Positions 24,238 through 34,619 of a stretch of DNA of 64,000 bases are shown in pieces. A program made the translations under genes and the position numbers. This stretch comes from Falciphora oryzae (taxonomy: Eukaryota > Ascomycota > Sordariomycetes > Magnaporthales > Magnaporthaceae). Positions within the stretch are counted from its first letter, which is position 1. The number at the start of each line of letters is the position of its first letter. Location: contig JNVV01000004.1 in NCBI GenBank assembly GCA_000733355.1, positions 1,272,548 to 1,336,547 of the forward strand. Reading direction: 5' to 3'. Under the pieces are notes generated by a model, which was not told the DNA's origin, did no database searches, and worked only from the letters and a program-made list of their open reading frames with translations.

Positions 24238-25080
24238 GTTGGGTGGTTGAAGAAGTGAAAATAAGCAAAGGAGAAAAACAAAAAAACACAAAAGGGAAAC
24301 CAGACAAAAGGAAAAAGGACAAAAGGAAAAGTGACAAAAAGGAAACAGGGGAGGAGATGGTTGTTGGTGGTGGTGGAAAAGGGAGAAACTGGGAAGTGTT
24401 GTTGGGTCGGTGGACGACATATTTATCTTGGTCCGTCCTCTCAATGTCTTTGCGGACTGGTTGTTTCTATTTTGCCGTTTCTGGATCTGCCCAGGTAGGT
24501 ACTAGGTATATACCTATCCAACATGGTCCTGCTCCAGGAATAGGGCCGAGGGGACATGGTACGGACTGGAGGTGAGGTTCAATGTCGTTTCGCTGGGTTC
24601 GAAACACGCGTGCACAGACTGCGGCCGAGCTTTGCAGCACCTTTGGTCGTGCCAAACATGCAAGGCAAATCAGGCCCAAAATGGCAGCGGCATCAGTGTG
24701 GGTGTGGGGGTGGATATCACTGTATCACTGAGGCACGGCTAATTCTGGAAGCACCTTGACTCGCGGCGCCGAGAATAGCAGGCGCACCCACAAGAAACTT
24801 CAAGACTTTGATGCGGTCCATAAAAGCACACGAGCCGCCAAGACTTGACCTCCATGGTGGCCCTGAAAGCTCCCGTTCATGCCAAGCACAGGGCCTCGAT
24901 CAATTCTGGTCGGTCGGGCACTCCAAAATAGGAAGACAAAGACGGCAACTCATGTAGCAAGCCCTCACGCAGCAGCAGCAGCAGCAGCAGGCCGCTCAGG
25001 TCGCCTGGCCAGCCTGATGCGGTTGAGGCCATCCCCTCACTCCCCCTTGGTCTGATCTGGTCCATCCATCCCCTCTCGTC
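24238..25080. promoter_or_regulatory. Upstream region of the repeat-peptide gene, with palindrome
   Basis: This lies between the repeat-peptide start and the P450 stop. It holds the perfect 14 bp palindrome TAGGTATATACCTA (24503-24516), preceded by a half-site-like CCAGGTAGGTAC, about 270 bp before the peptide start, and a TATA-like ATATTTA near 24418. A (CAG)7 tract lies at 24970-24990. The regulatory role is inferred from position and symmetry only. Confidence 0.4.
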
Positions 25081-27054
25081 TCAAAACGGCCTCCCTGTCC
25101 GCCTCACGCGCATCATGGCGCCCTCCCTGGGCTTGGCCTCCATCACGAGCTCCTGGAAGGCCCAGTCGCCCAGGGGTGTGTCGGCGTCGAGGGTCGTGAC
25201 CTCGGGCACGCGGGCTTCCTTGTTCGGCCCGGGACCCACGGTCTCAAAGTCGAACCAGCGCGCCGTCAGCAGCAGGATGGCGCGCATCTCGTCCATGGCC
25301 ACCTCGCGGCCCATGCAGGCGCGGGGACCCCGCTCAAAGGGCCGCCAGGCGTTGCGGGGCGGCAGGTCGGCCGGGTCGGCGGCGAGCCAGCGCTCGGGCT
25401 TGAAGGACATTGGGTCCGGGTAGCTGTGGGCGTTTTTAGGGGTCACCTCCTATCAGTATCTCCTGGCATAACAAGAAAAGAAGAAAAGGGTGGTTAACTG
25501 ACATCTCAGGGTCGTGGTGGATCGCATGCGACACGGGCGCGACCATCTGACCCTTGGTGGGATACTTCTTCCCGTTGATCTCCATGAAGCCGTCGGCGCT
25601 GTGTGTTGTGTTTTGGTTTCGTGTCAGCGCTGTATTTCCGTGTCTATGCCTTCAGCTCTCTACCTCTCGTTTCACCACCACCACCCTTCCCCTTTCCTAC
25701 CCACTCACTTTTTATCGTCCTGACGCGCGACAAAGCCGACGGGGAACATGCGCAGCGTCTCCTTGATGACGGCCGTGGTGTACGCCAGCTCGGCGGTGCG
25801 GTGCGGCTCGTCGCGCAGCAGGCGGGCGGCGTCGTCGAGCGTGCCGGGCCTGCCACAGACGGCGTCGTGCTCTTCGCGCACGCGGCGCATGACGTCCGGG
25901 TAGCACGACAGCAGCATGTACACGAAGCACGTGGTGTCGGTCGTCGTGCCCTGGGCGCCGAAGAACAGGGCCCGTATGTTGGTCTCGAACAGGTGCAGCC
26001 AGTCCTCGTCGTCGGGCAGCAGGCGCATCGGCTGCTGGTTGTTCTGCTCCTTGCCAGAGGAGGCGGCCGAGTCCTCGAGGGCGACGCGCTCCATCAGGCA
26101 GCTGTCCAGCACCGTCTCGGGCGCCTTGAGGCCCTGGCCGCGCACCTCCTTGTACCGCAGCAGCGTGCGGCGCCGGATCCACGCGCCCGACCGCCGCAGC
26201 GCCGCGAGCCGGGCCGAGCGCAGGCACAGGCGCCGCAGGGGGCTGGTGCGCCACGACGTCTCGACCTGGTGCGCCAGCGCCGGGAACTGGATGTCGGCGA
26301 GCATGGACCGCTTTTGCTCGTCCTCCCAGACGGCCCCGCCGCCGTCGTCACTACTAGTTGTCGTTGTCGGCCTCCGGCTCTGCAGCACAGCGAAAAGCCC
26401 GTCGGCGGTGAGCGGCTGCTCCAGCCCGCGCGGCCCGTCGCGCTGCGAGTCGAAGGGCACGCCCATGAGCGAGAGCGCGATGACCTCGAAGACGAGGCGC
26501 GACACGGCCGCCTCCATGGAGAAGGTCGCGCCCTGCTCCGCCAGTGGGGCCAGGACGTCGCGGGCAAAGACGAGCCCCTGGTCGGCCGCGATGCCGACCA
26601 GGGCGCGGGCGTTGGCGGGCTTGAAGGCCGGGGCGATCATGCGGTGCAGGAACTTCCAGCGCGGGCCGTCGACGACGGGGATCGAGTCGGTCCCGACCAG
26701 CGGGTCCAGGACGACGGCGTTGAAGGGGTGCTTCCCCAGCGACTGGACCTGCGTGACCTGGGCAGCGGCCTCGTGCGAGCAGCACGCCATGATGGGCGGT
26801 CCCGCGGGCCACATGTCGACGTAGAAGACTTCGGGGAGGTTGTAGGCCCGGCGCATGTAGGTCAGCACCACCATGGGGTGCACGTTGGGCGGGAACTTTT
26901 GCGATATCTCGCCGAAGAGCTTGAGGTGGCCCCAGAGCAGGCTGTGGCCCGGCGGCTTGGGCAGGTCCCGGTAGAACCGCCGCGTGCGCACCAGCTTGAC
27001 CGCGCCGTAGAGCAGCGCGGCCGCGGCCAGGTAGACGAGAAGCGGGACGGCCAT
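25081..27054 (-). CDS. Cytochrome P450 monooxygenase
   Basis: Three exons, complement(25081..25423, 25503..25598, 25709..27054), give 594 residues. Introns are 110 bp (GTGAGT...CAG) and 79 bp (GTCAGT...CAG). The chosen joins restore HHDPE|IYPDPMSFKPERW, the expected P450 sequence before the heme loop. An N-terminal anchor (residues 4-22, hydrophobic) and the Pro-rich hinge LPKPPGHSLLWG mark a microsomal enzyme. The I-helix reads FGAQGTTTDTTC, the K-helix ETLR, and the heme-binding loop FERGPRACMG with its Cys ligand. All key residues are present, so it looks functional. It oxidises an unknown small molecule; the fold is of the type used in fungal secondary metabolism, but family assignment needs a database. 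It shares a 0.8 kb divergent promoter region with the phosphatase gene at 27846, and follows the same strand as the repeat-peptide gene. Confidence 0.92.
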
Positions 27055-27845
27055 GGTTCTCGTCCGTCGCCGTCTTCGTCAAACTGCGACTGAGCGAGTG
27101 AGGCGCTTGATGGGGGTCGTTTGCCCTTTGAACAAGATGAATGCCAAGAAGCGGGAACACGTCTCGCTCGGGTTATGGAGACGGCCCGATTTATAATGAA
27201 GACGACGCAAGCAGATCTGGCTTAGCGTAGGCCACCCATGCACCACATATCGTCCCTGCAGATGGTGCGGGGCAACCTGTGGCGCAATCACATATCGCCG
27301 TTCATGGTGAGAGGCCATGCAGGGCCGCCAGAACCACGCTCGCGTTCGGTCTGGTATAGCGAGTTTTTTTAGCGGCCGAGGGAGCTGGGCTAGGCCTCCA
27401 TCCATGTTGGCCTTTCGATTGGAGCTATGGAGTTAGCATGTTGTGAGACCCCAAACGTGGTGCGGCCCGTTCGGTGCGTGGTGGTGGTGCATGATGGATG
27501 GGTGTGTGCCTGCTATCAGTGAGACGATAGGTTGGCGCGTCCTGTCCTGATCCCATCTCATCAATCAGGGGGTGGTGGGATGGGATTCCTTGATTTCATG
27601 GGCCGGGATTCAAGCCTAATCCGCCACATCGGAGCTCTGCGTTTCCCCGCACTGAGCTTCACTCACTGTGTTCGTCAGCCCCCCTCCTTTGTTGAGTACC
27701 CCTACGTACCTCACATGCATCCATCCATTCGATCTACCCCTTTCCTAGCGCCCACTTACAGACATCTGCATGAATGATACATACCTTCAAACTGCACCAG
27801 TTACCTACGCAAACTAAAACATAGAAACACATCCCAACCGCCACC
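27055..27845. promoter_or_regulatory. Divergent promoter region, P450 and phosphatase
   Basis: Both flanking genes start outward from this 791 bp segment, so it must hold both promoters. I saw no decisive binding motif. Confidence 0.5.
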
Positions 27846-29114
27846 ATGACCACAGCAGACCGCCTCGCCGCCCTCGCCCTCACAGACGTGCGCGAGCCCA
27901 TCCCCCCAGCCGACCTCCTCCCCGCCCTGGGGAGCAGCCCCTTCATCCACGTCCCCGGCACCTTCAACACCCGGGACCTGGGCCTCGTCCCGGCCCCCTC
28001 CGCCACCGCCAACAAGCTGCGCCCCGGCTTCGCCTTCCGCTCCGGCTCCCTGGAGCGCCTGACCCAGGACGGCGTCAAGCTCCTCGGCGGCGGCGGGCTG
28101 GGCGTGAAGCGCGTCTTCGACCTCCGGTCCGAGGGCGAGCGCGCCTCGGCCCCGGACCCGGACGTCCCCGGCGCGCGCAACGCGTGGGAGGCCACCGAGG
28201 AGAAGGAGGCCACCGTCGAGCTGGCCGACTTCGTCGAGGGCGACGGCGCGCGGGGCTACGAGAAGATGTACCTCGACGTCCTGCGCGTCTACCGCGGGCC
28301 CTTCCGGTCCGTCCTCGAGCACGTCCGCGACCGCCCGGGGGACCCGTTCCTGTTCCACTGCACTGGTGAGCCTCCTTGTCTCTCCCTCCCTCTCTCTGCC
28401 TCCATTCCCAAAGAAATGCTGAGAAGAATTGAACCCGATGAGCGTCGAGGAAGAAGCAAAGATATGCCGGTACAAGGCTGAGGGTATGAACATGCGAAGC
28501 CTGTCGGCCACACTAGCTCTGCAAGCGGCTTCGCGTGTTTATACCCTTAGTTCTTTGTGCCGGTCTACCTTTGCGTCTTTCTCGACATTCATCGGGTTCA
28601 ATTCCTCTCAGTATCTCGACTCATGCATTACTCCTTTTTTTTTTTTTTTTTTTTTTTTTAACAATACCTATCCCTGCTATACGCGTCCTCACACTGCCAC
28701 CCGCTGCTGGCAGTCTTTTACTAAAGCCCGAGCCCCCTCCTTCCCTCAGCCGGCCGAGACCGGACCGGCGTCCTCTCGGGCCTGATAGCCTCCCTGGCCG
28801 GCCAGGACCCGGCCCTGATCGAGCTGGACTTCCTGCTGTCCCGCGTCGGCGTCGAGCCCGCCCGCGAGATGCTCCTGGCTTTCGTCATGAAGGGCTCGGG
28901 CGCCAAGTCGGAGGATGACCCGGGCCTCTACAACCTCGCCAGCCTGAGGCCCGAGAGCTGGCGCGCCTTTCTCGACGCCGTCGGCCGCGAGTACGACGGC
29001 GGGCTGCGCGGCTACGCCAGAGACGCGCTTGGCTTCTCCGAGGAGGAGCTGCGCCTCATCGGCTACAACCTGTCTCGCGACTGGGCGCCTCCACCTCCTG
29101 CCAACAATGCATAA
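27846..29114 (+). CDS. Tyrosine/serine phosphatase, IphP type
   Basis: Two exons, join(27846..28365, 28750..29114), give 294 residues. The 384 bp intron (GTGAGC...CTCAG) interrupts the catalytic loop: exon 1 ends FLFHCT and exon 2 resumes AGRDRTG, rebuilding HCTAGRDRTG, the C(X)5R signature of protein tyrosine phosphatases. The N-terminal FNTRDLG and RSGSLERLT match the Tyr_phosphatase3 (IphP) family, which usually has 250-300 residues. There is no signal peptide, so it is probably cytosolic. The substrate could be a phosphoprotein or phosphoinositide; the sequence does not say. The intron is unusually long for this window and holds a foldback element and a T tract. The start at 27846 has a favourable CACC context. 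Its closeness to the P450 gene may be chance. Confidence 0.9.
28411..28618. repeat. Imperfect inverted repeat (foldback) inside the phosphatase intron
   Basis: Arms at about 28411-28502 and 28527-28618 are reverse complements with clear similarity over some 90 bp (for example ATCGGGTTCAATTCxTCTCAG in both arms), separated by a loop of about 25 bp. Many of the mismatches are C/T or G/A. A 25-T run follows at 28635-28659. It could be a MITE-like insertion or a local inverted duplication. Target-site duplications were not found by eye. Confidence 0.72.
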
Positions 29115-29950
29115 AGCACGTGTGTCTTTTTAGAGCCAAGCCCGTGTCAAGCTGCGTGCGCATTTCAACTGTCTGTTGCTATGGCCCAGTCAGCCCAAAC
29201 CACTTCATGGGATTCCCTTCTCCGCATTTGATCTCGGTGGCTGGCCCCGTGATTCTGAGCACCATCTCAGAGATGCATGCTTACGGTCCTCCTCGTGGAC
29301 TCTACAGTTCAACTACTCGTACATGAATCTTGCCCGTCTCAGAGGAAATAAAAGTGTGAGTAGAGAACTTCCAAGAGAAGGTAAATTAAAGAGGAAACCT
29401 CTGGTATGTAGGTTGGCTCGGTTAGGTGGGAAAGCCAGTGACGCCTTTGACGGCTCATATTATACTCCAACATGTAGATCGTGATGTACCTCCTGCGCCC
29501 TCGAAATCTGTAGGCAAGACCCGACGAAGCGTTAGTAAGTCTCTCCTTATCCCAGATATGTAAAAGGGGCGGTTGCCATACCTCGTCCAGAACACTACTT
29601 CATTTTTTCTGGTTTCTTTCTCATTTTCTTCTTTTTTTTCGTTTTCCGCCACCCTTTCCTCTCTCTCCTGCTGTTCTGTTGGTCAGGCAGAGCCGAGCAA
29701 ATCCTCTCTCGGTGCCGTGGTCTCGTGGTTCATGGAAACCACAAAGGCAGATGGTGAGAAATATGCCCAATCCAAGCGACCCAGGAATGGCGCAGCTTAC
29801 GTAGCTGGTCTGATATTCGGAGCTTTCCTTTCTGAGCTGAGACGCGAGACGCAAATGAGCCTCGAATATCTGCGAAGGAATTCCACCCTGTCGGTTCGGG
29901 ACTCGTCGGCTCAGTGTGCCTCATTTCAGATGGCGCACCGAGGATTTATC
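29115..29950. other. Intergenic between convergent genes
   Basis: The 3' ends of the phosphatase gene and of the disordered-protein gene face each other. Nothing further is supported. Confidence 0.5.
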
Positions 29951-31231
29951 TCAGACGCAGAGCTCGTTGGTCTGTACCCTCACGCCCATTTGCCACTTCT
30001 GCTTGATGTCTTCCCACTCGAGCTTTGTTGGAGACGGATGCTTCTTCCCGAGCTCCACTGGGAAGCACTTGTACACCGTTTCGCCCAGGTCGGTGTCTGA
30101 TGGGGGTGTCGGCACAAGCAAGGGTACGGATGGTGACAAGACCAGTTGGCGCGGCTTCTTTTCATCATATTGAAGCACCTTTCGCCTTCGCTCCGTCTCA
30201 CCTGGGCGCTCGTCGCCTGTCTCTGAGGGACTGCGAGTTGATGAGATCTTGGAGATATCAGAGCAAGCCGGGGACGGCGGCAAGGAAGCGCGGAGCTCGT
30301 GATTCTTCGACTTGTGATGCAGCTGAGGCGCTTTCTTGTGTAGAGGAGAGCGTCTAGGAGTGTGCCTCAGACGCTGGCAGCAGAGTCGAGAGAGATCCTG
30401 GGCGGTCGAACTCCGCCGTGGAAGGCAAATAGATGATCGCCGCGGCGGTGTCCTGGGGCTGTTGCGTCCAGACTTGGAGAGCTGCCTACCCTCTTCACCA
30501 GTTTGGACAAGTGTCTCATCCTTGGTGTTACTGACGGATAACCGCTCCTCCGGTTGCCTCTTCTGTGAGCCGGCCAAGCACACAATCGACGAGCGGCGCT
30601 CTGGAATCTCAAACGGCACGAGGCTCCCGAGGTCAGAGGAGGACCTCATCCGTGCAAGGAATGCCCTATTGAGGCCCGATTCCTGCTTGACCAGAGACGA
30701 GCGCTTCTCGACCTTGGAAACGCTCTGCCGGCGGACAGTTGCCAAGTTGGGGTCCAGGACTGAGAGAATTCTACGTGGAGTCGACGAGCCGAGAAGGTCC
30801 GGTTCCGTTCGCAGAATCGAGTTCAGGCTTGTGTTGAACATGTCCTCGTCGGAAAACGGGTCGTGCTCGGCGGTCGAGATAACGGCTTCTGGGATATATT
30901 GAGCAACCGCCTCGGGGGACGTCTCGTAGCCGCGGGGGCTCGGGGCTATCCGACGAGAGTAGTCGCCGGTGAGCATGTTGAGATCGGCGGCAGTACAGGT
31001 TCGTATAATGCCCCTGTACTCTTGTGCCTGGTCGATCGGTGCGTCGCCCGTCTCTGGGCAGAGTGAGGCAAGGTTTGCGTGCGTCTTGGAACGACGTGAC
31101 AGCAACTTCCAGCTGGAGATGCGGGTCTTGAGGCGGTGGACCACGCCATTGCCGTTCTTTTCGTGCTGCTGGGTAAAGTCCAGCAAGTGGCCGCGCGAGG
31201 GGAGCGGCTGTCCCCGCGCCCGGAAAGCCAT
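29951..31231 (-). CDS. Ser/Arg-rich fungal protein of unknown function
   Basis: One exon, 426 residues if the Met at 31231 (MAFRARGQPL) is the start. The product is basic and predicted to be largely disordered, with many RRSS and RTPPRRSS-type stretches that look like kinase sites. The C-terminus is different: VYKCFPVELGKKHPSPTKLE followed by WEDIKQKWQ is likely a short folded or conserved module. The frame stays open upstream to about 31440 without an ATG and reads plausibly as protein (PALAPPRAPLDTLSAVDPTR), so a 5' exon with the true start may be missing from this model. No known domain was recognised. It converges with the phosphatase gene. Confidence 0.65.
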   Translation of the reverse strand: MAFRARGQPLPSRGHLLDFTQQHEKNGNGVVHRLKTRISSWKLLSRRSKTHANLASLCPETGDAPIDQAQEYRGIIRTCTAADLNMLTGDYSRRIAPSPRGYETSPEAVAQYIPEAVISTAEHDPFSDEDMFNTSLNSILRTEPDLLGSSTPRRILSVLDPNLATVRRQSVSKVEKRSSLVKQESGLNRAFLARMRSSSDLGSLVPFEIPERRSSIVCLAGSQKRQPEERLSVSNTKDETLVQTGEEGRQLSKSGRNSPRTPPRRSSICLPRRSSTAQDLSRLCCQRLRHTPRRSPLHKKAPQLHHKSKNHELRASLPPSPACSDISKISSTRSPSETGDERPGETERRRKVLQYDEKKPRQLVLSPSVPLLVPTPPSDTDLGETVYKCFPVELGKKHPSPTKLEWEDIKQKWQMGVRVQTNELCV

Positions 31232-31444
31232 TGGCGCTGCTGATGGTACAGAAGGTGGCACAGCTGATGACGACGGCTGTGAAGCCAGTGGGCTGCTCGA
31301 GGTGCTCTCGGTGGCTGCAGTGAAGGCAATGGTAGCGGCAGTCCTACGATCGACTCTGGTGGGATCGACCGCGGATAGCGTATCGAGAGGTGCCCGAGGC
31401 GGGGCCAGAGCAGGAAGGAAGAAGCTTGGCAGCCGGATTAGATG

Positions 31445-33373
31445 CTATGTGCTACAACTGGAGGCTTCCTAAGAAACAACATGGGGCGATGCGGCCTCAT
31501 GCTGACGAGGATGGCCGCCTGTTGGAGGAGAGCACAAGCCCAGGCGACTGGAGGGACCAAGGCGGGCGGAGTGGGAATGGCGGCGGTGGAGGGTGCTTGG
31601 ACAAGCGTTGGTGCGGCGGTGGAGGGAGGTTAGCCAGCCAGGTTCGAGATTTTCTTGACAGCAGAAAAACGTGAATTTTTTTCGCGTCACTCGGGTGAGC
31701 CCGCCTGCCGTCTGTGTTGCCTCGTGGCTTTGGTCGAAACACAGCAGACAGAAGTGGAGTCCCGGGCGGCCGTCAAGGACACGCCGGCCAATGAATTAGG
31801 CAGGCCGTTGAGATCACTGCATCTCTAGGCTGTTTGTTCCTTCCTCGAGCGAAATCAGATGGAATTTCCGTCCAGGCTCCACCTCGCCGCGGCGAATCTG
31901 GACTCTAGTGGTGACCGAGCCGGCGAAGTTCCATACAGAAGATCCTGTGCCAGTAGGTTAATTAAACTTACGCCCGTAACACTCGACTATTTCATCTTGA
32001 ACCGAACCTCTACGGAATTGCAGGCCCGCTATTGTATTCATCAGAGTGAATCAATGCGGGACGACCGCGGCAACCGATACGTCCCTTACGTGGACAATCT
32101 CCCGGAAGGGCGTGTCGGGGTAGAGAGCCACGGGTTGTGAGGGAAGGCGCGCGCTAGCCTGAGTCTCGAAGAGGCAATCGAGATATGGTATCATAGGCGA
32201 GAAGTTATCATTCAAAATCCTCAGCGATAGGATCACGGTGCCCAAGTAAAAGTCTGCAGCTCCGAACACGCTGACTGGAACCCCCCTTGTCCCTCCCTGT
32301 CTCTTTTCCTATCTTCTTTTTTACCTTATCCTTTTCCCGTTTTTTTTTTTTTTTTTCTCGTCTCTTTTCCTCCAATCTTTCTGCAGACTTTTATTCGGGG
32401 AACGTGGGAATACAGAAAGATGAAAAGGCTGCCTGATCACAACCCCCAAAGGCGTGCTTGGGGGTGACGACGGTGACGTGCGCTGGTGAGAGTGATGTTC
32501 AGATCTCGATGGCTCGAGGTGCCAGTTTCTCGACACTCTCAGGACGCTCGTCCGGTGAGCTGACTGGTGGAAACCGTCCTGTCGACTGTTTAGCTGCCCA
32601 GCTAGAGGCCAAGCGGCTGTCGCCGGCTGCACGTCTTCGGGCGAGGTTGAGCCCCGCCGAAGCAGTTCGTCTGGGAGGGTGGGGTGACGTCACTTGGCTT
32701 TCGAGTGCAGGGGCCGTACCGGTTCGTGATTGGACGACAATGGGCGGTTTGCGGCTCGGTTGGGGGTCCACGCCCAGGGACAGGGGTCTTGCGTCCATGA
32801 TGTCACCCTCCCAGCCCTGCTCCTCTGTTTTCCCTGTAGCCAACCCCGGATCGCCGTTGTGACGGAGCTCGGAATGTGAGATGGGAGGATGGAACAAGCA
32901 TCGAGCCATCAAATGCCACATCCGTTGGCAACCTGTGCCACCAATCCCGCCACCCAGACCCCCTTACCCTTCCTGCACAGGCGCTGATGCAGATTGGCAG
33001 CCTCCTTTGAAGCAGAAAGTCCCGACCAAGGAGGGTGGCTAGAGATTGAGATTGGTTCGATCCTGTCGATTCCTCTCCAGCCACATCTCCCAGCCCATCT
33101 TAGTTGATGTCATTATTGCCATCACCAGGTTGGAGTCGGGCTAGGGTGAGTCTTGTTGGGCTCGTCAGGGCTATGGGTTAAAAGTAGGCTAGTAGGCAGT
33201 CGTATAAACCCGTCGAGGTATCCGTCATTCTGTCCATCATCACAAGATCCCACTGCTGCAGACAAACCCTCAAACAAGCAATTTAGGAAGCGAACAAGCA
33301 CTCTCCAACCTACCCTACACTCACACAAAACCTCACCCTATCTACATCCTAAAACAAAGACAACCACCCAAAA
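31445..33373. other. Intergenic, 1.9 kb
   Basis: Probable promoters of two divergent genes, the disordered-protein gene (minus) and the 68-residue gene (plus). A 17-T run lies at 32340-32356. No further gene is supported. Confidence 0.5.
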
Positions 33374-33580
33374 ATGCCTCTCTTCGCTCGCCGCCGCGCT
33401 CACCACACCACGGCCCCGGCCCATCACCACCACCACAAGCGCAAGACCACCATGGGCGACAAGATCAGCGGCGCCCTCCTTAAGCTCAAGGGCTCCCTTA
33501 CCGGCCGCCCCGGCCAGAAGGCGGCGGGCACTAGGAGGATGCACGGCACCGACGGCCGCGGAAGCCGCCGCCACTACTAA
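33374..33580 (+). CDS. Small conserved fungal protein, 68 residues
   Basis: An intronless small gene whose start is preceded by an A-rich leader (ACCCAAAAATGCC) typical of efficiently translated fungal mRNAs. Residues 1-26 are basic and His-rich (HHHHHKRKTT). From Met27 the sequence MGDKISGALLKLKGS continues to TGRPGQKAAGTRRMHGTDGRG, which resembles small, uncharacterised proteins I recall from many ascomycetes; translation may alternatively start at Met27 (33452). There is no signal peptide or membrane segment, and the net charge is strongly positive. The function is unknown. A long CT- and AC-rich leader without other ATGs just before the start supports a real, perhaps strongly expressed gene. 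Confidence 0.75.
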   Translation: MPLFARRRAHHTTAPAHHHHHKRKTTMGDKISGALLKLKGSLTGRPGQKAAGTRRMHGTDGRGSRRHY

Positions 33581-33856
33581 GTGGGCTCGAGAAAAGAGGC
33601 ATAATGGATGAGGGGGCCGTTATGATCAACGGTGTGAAGGAAGGGAAAGATACCCAGTGGTTGGTGTGGATATATATATATACGCCTGTTTTTCGGTATC
33701 AGCCAAGCGCGCAGTCCGGTTTTCACTGTTTTTAATTGTTAGACCACGTGTAATATCATTCAACTTTCATCGGGCTGTCTCCCAAGTTCTTCAGATTCTA
33801 ATTTCGTGTCGTCCAACTGGGCGTGTGTGTGGCTCTGGGATTCTTGACCGTTGGTA

Positions 33857-34619
33857 TTACGCCTCTTGGCACTCCCGGGACTGCACAATGAGGCCTGTGG
33901 CTTTGCCAGGACCTTCAGCTCGTGGTCCAGCCCCTTCGCCTTCCGGTCCGGACTCAGCGTCGGAACCTTCTAGATGCTCCTCGATACTTCTGGCTCCACC
34001 GGCGTGGTCCCCTTCCTCCTCCAGCTCAGACAGCGTCCCCAGCCTGGACGTATACCGACGGCGACTCCCAGGAGGAGGCCGAGTGAAGTAGCCCCGGGGC
34101 GCGGGGATCCTAGTGTTGTGGTCAGGGCGGATGCCCCGAGGTCCACCTTGAGGCGCCACCCCTCCTCGCCCGGCAGCCAGCGGCCCCGGCGCTCCGGTCG
34201 GGACGTACACGCGCGCCGGGCCTCCCTTGCCGTCCCGCGCCCGAGACCTTTGCTCCGTTGGAGAGGGGACGAGAGGTAGCTTCTCTGCCGGGATGGAATG
34301 CGATGACACCATGTGCGTCGTCAGTGAAGAATGAACAAATAGAGAGGGGTGAAACGGTCGTGCAGGAGGGGCGGCGAAGGACCCAGGCCGGTGCCTCACC
34401 GTCGAGGTAGTTCTGAATCTCCAGCTCCCTTCTTTGCATGTTCTCAAACTGGCGGCGGACCTTGAGCGCCTGCTGCTCCCGCCAGTACCGCTCCCTGGCC
34501 TCGACCCGCTCCTTGTACGCCGACCTGGCGTCCGGGGACCGCCTCACGGCCCTGTCGTAATTGTAGTCGAACCAGTCCGTGAACCTCTCCTTGGCTCTCT
34601 CCCACTTCTCGGGGGCCAT
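33857..34619 (-). CDS. Uncharacterised fungal protein with charged helical N-terminus
   Basis: Two exons, complement(33857..34284, 34400..34619), give 215 residues. The 115 bp intron (GTGAGG...GCAG) joins IQNYLD to EKLPLVPSPTEQ in phase 1. Residues 1-75 (MAPEKWERAKERFTDWFDYN then AVRRSPDARSAYKERVEARERYW) are rich in Arg, Glu and aromatic residues and should form long helices; the rest is Pro/Gly/Arg-rich and probably disordered, with an acidic end. There is no signal peptide or transmembrane segment. I do not recognise the family. The ATG at 34619 is the first in a clean context. An alternative 3' splice choice would alter a few residues at the junction. Confidence 0.72.

Noticed and set aside
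25424..25502. Using the P450 reading frame start near 25446 (MTPKNAHSYPDP) as the exon border
   Set aside because: No acceptor there fits the phase; the CAG at 25424-25426 gives the expected HHDPEIYPDP sequence.
25603..27093. 496-codon plus-strand frame opposite the P450
   Set aside because: Antisense of the P450 exon, whose heme, I-helix and K-helix motifs identify the real strand.
28590..28612. tRNA T-loop or box-B-like string (GGGTTCAATTCC) in the phosphatase intron
   Set aside because: Present in both foldback arms, but no acceptor stem, D-arm or anticodon arm can be drawn around it; at most a tRNA-derived relic.
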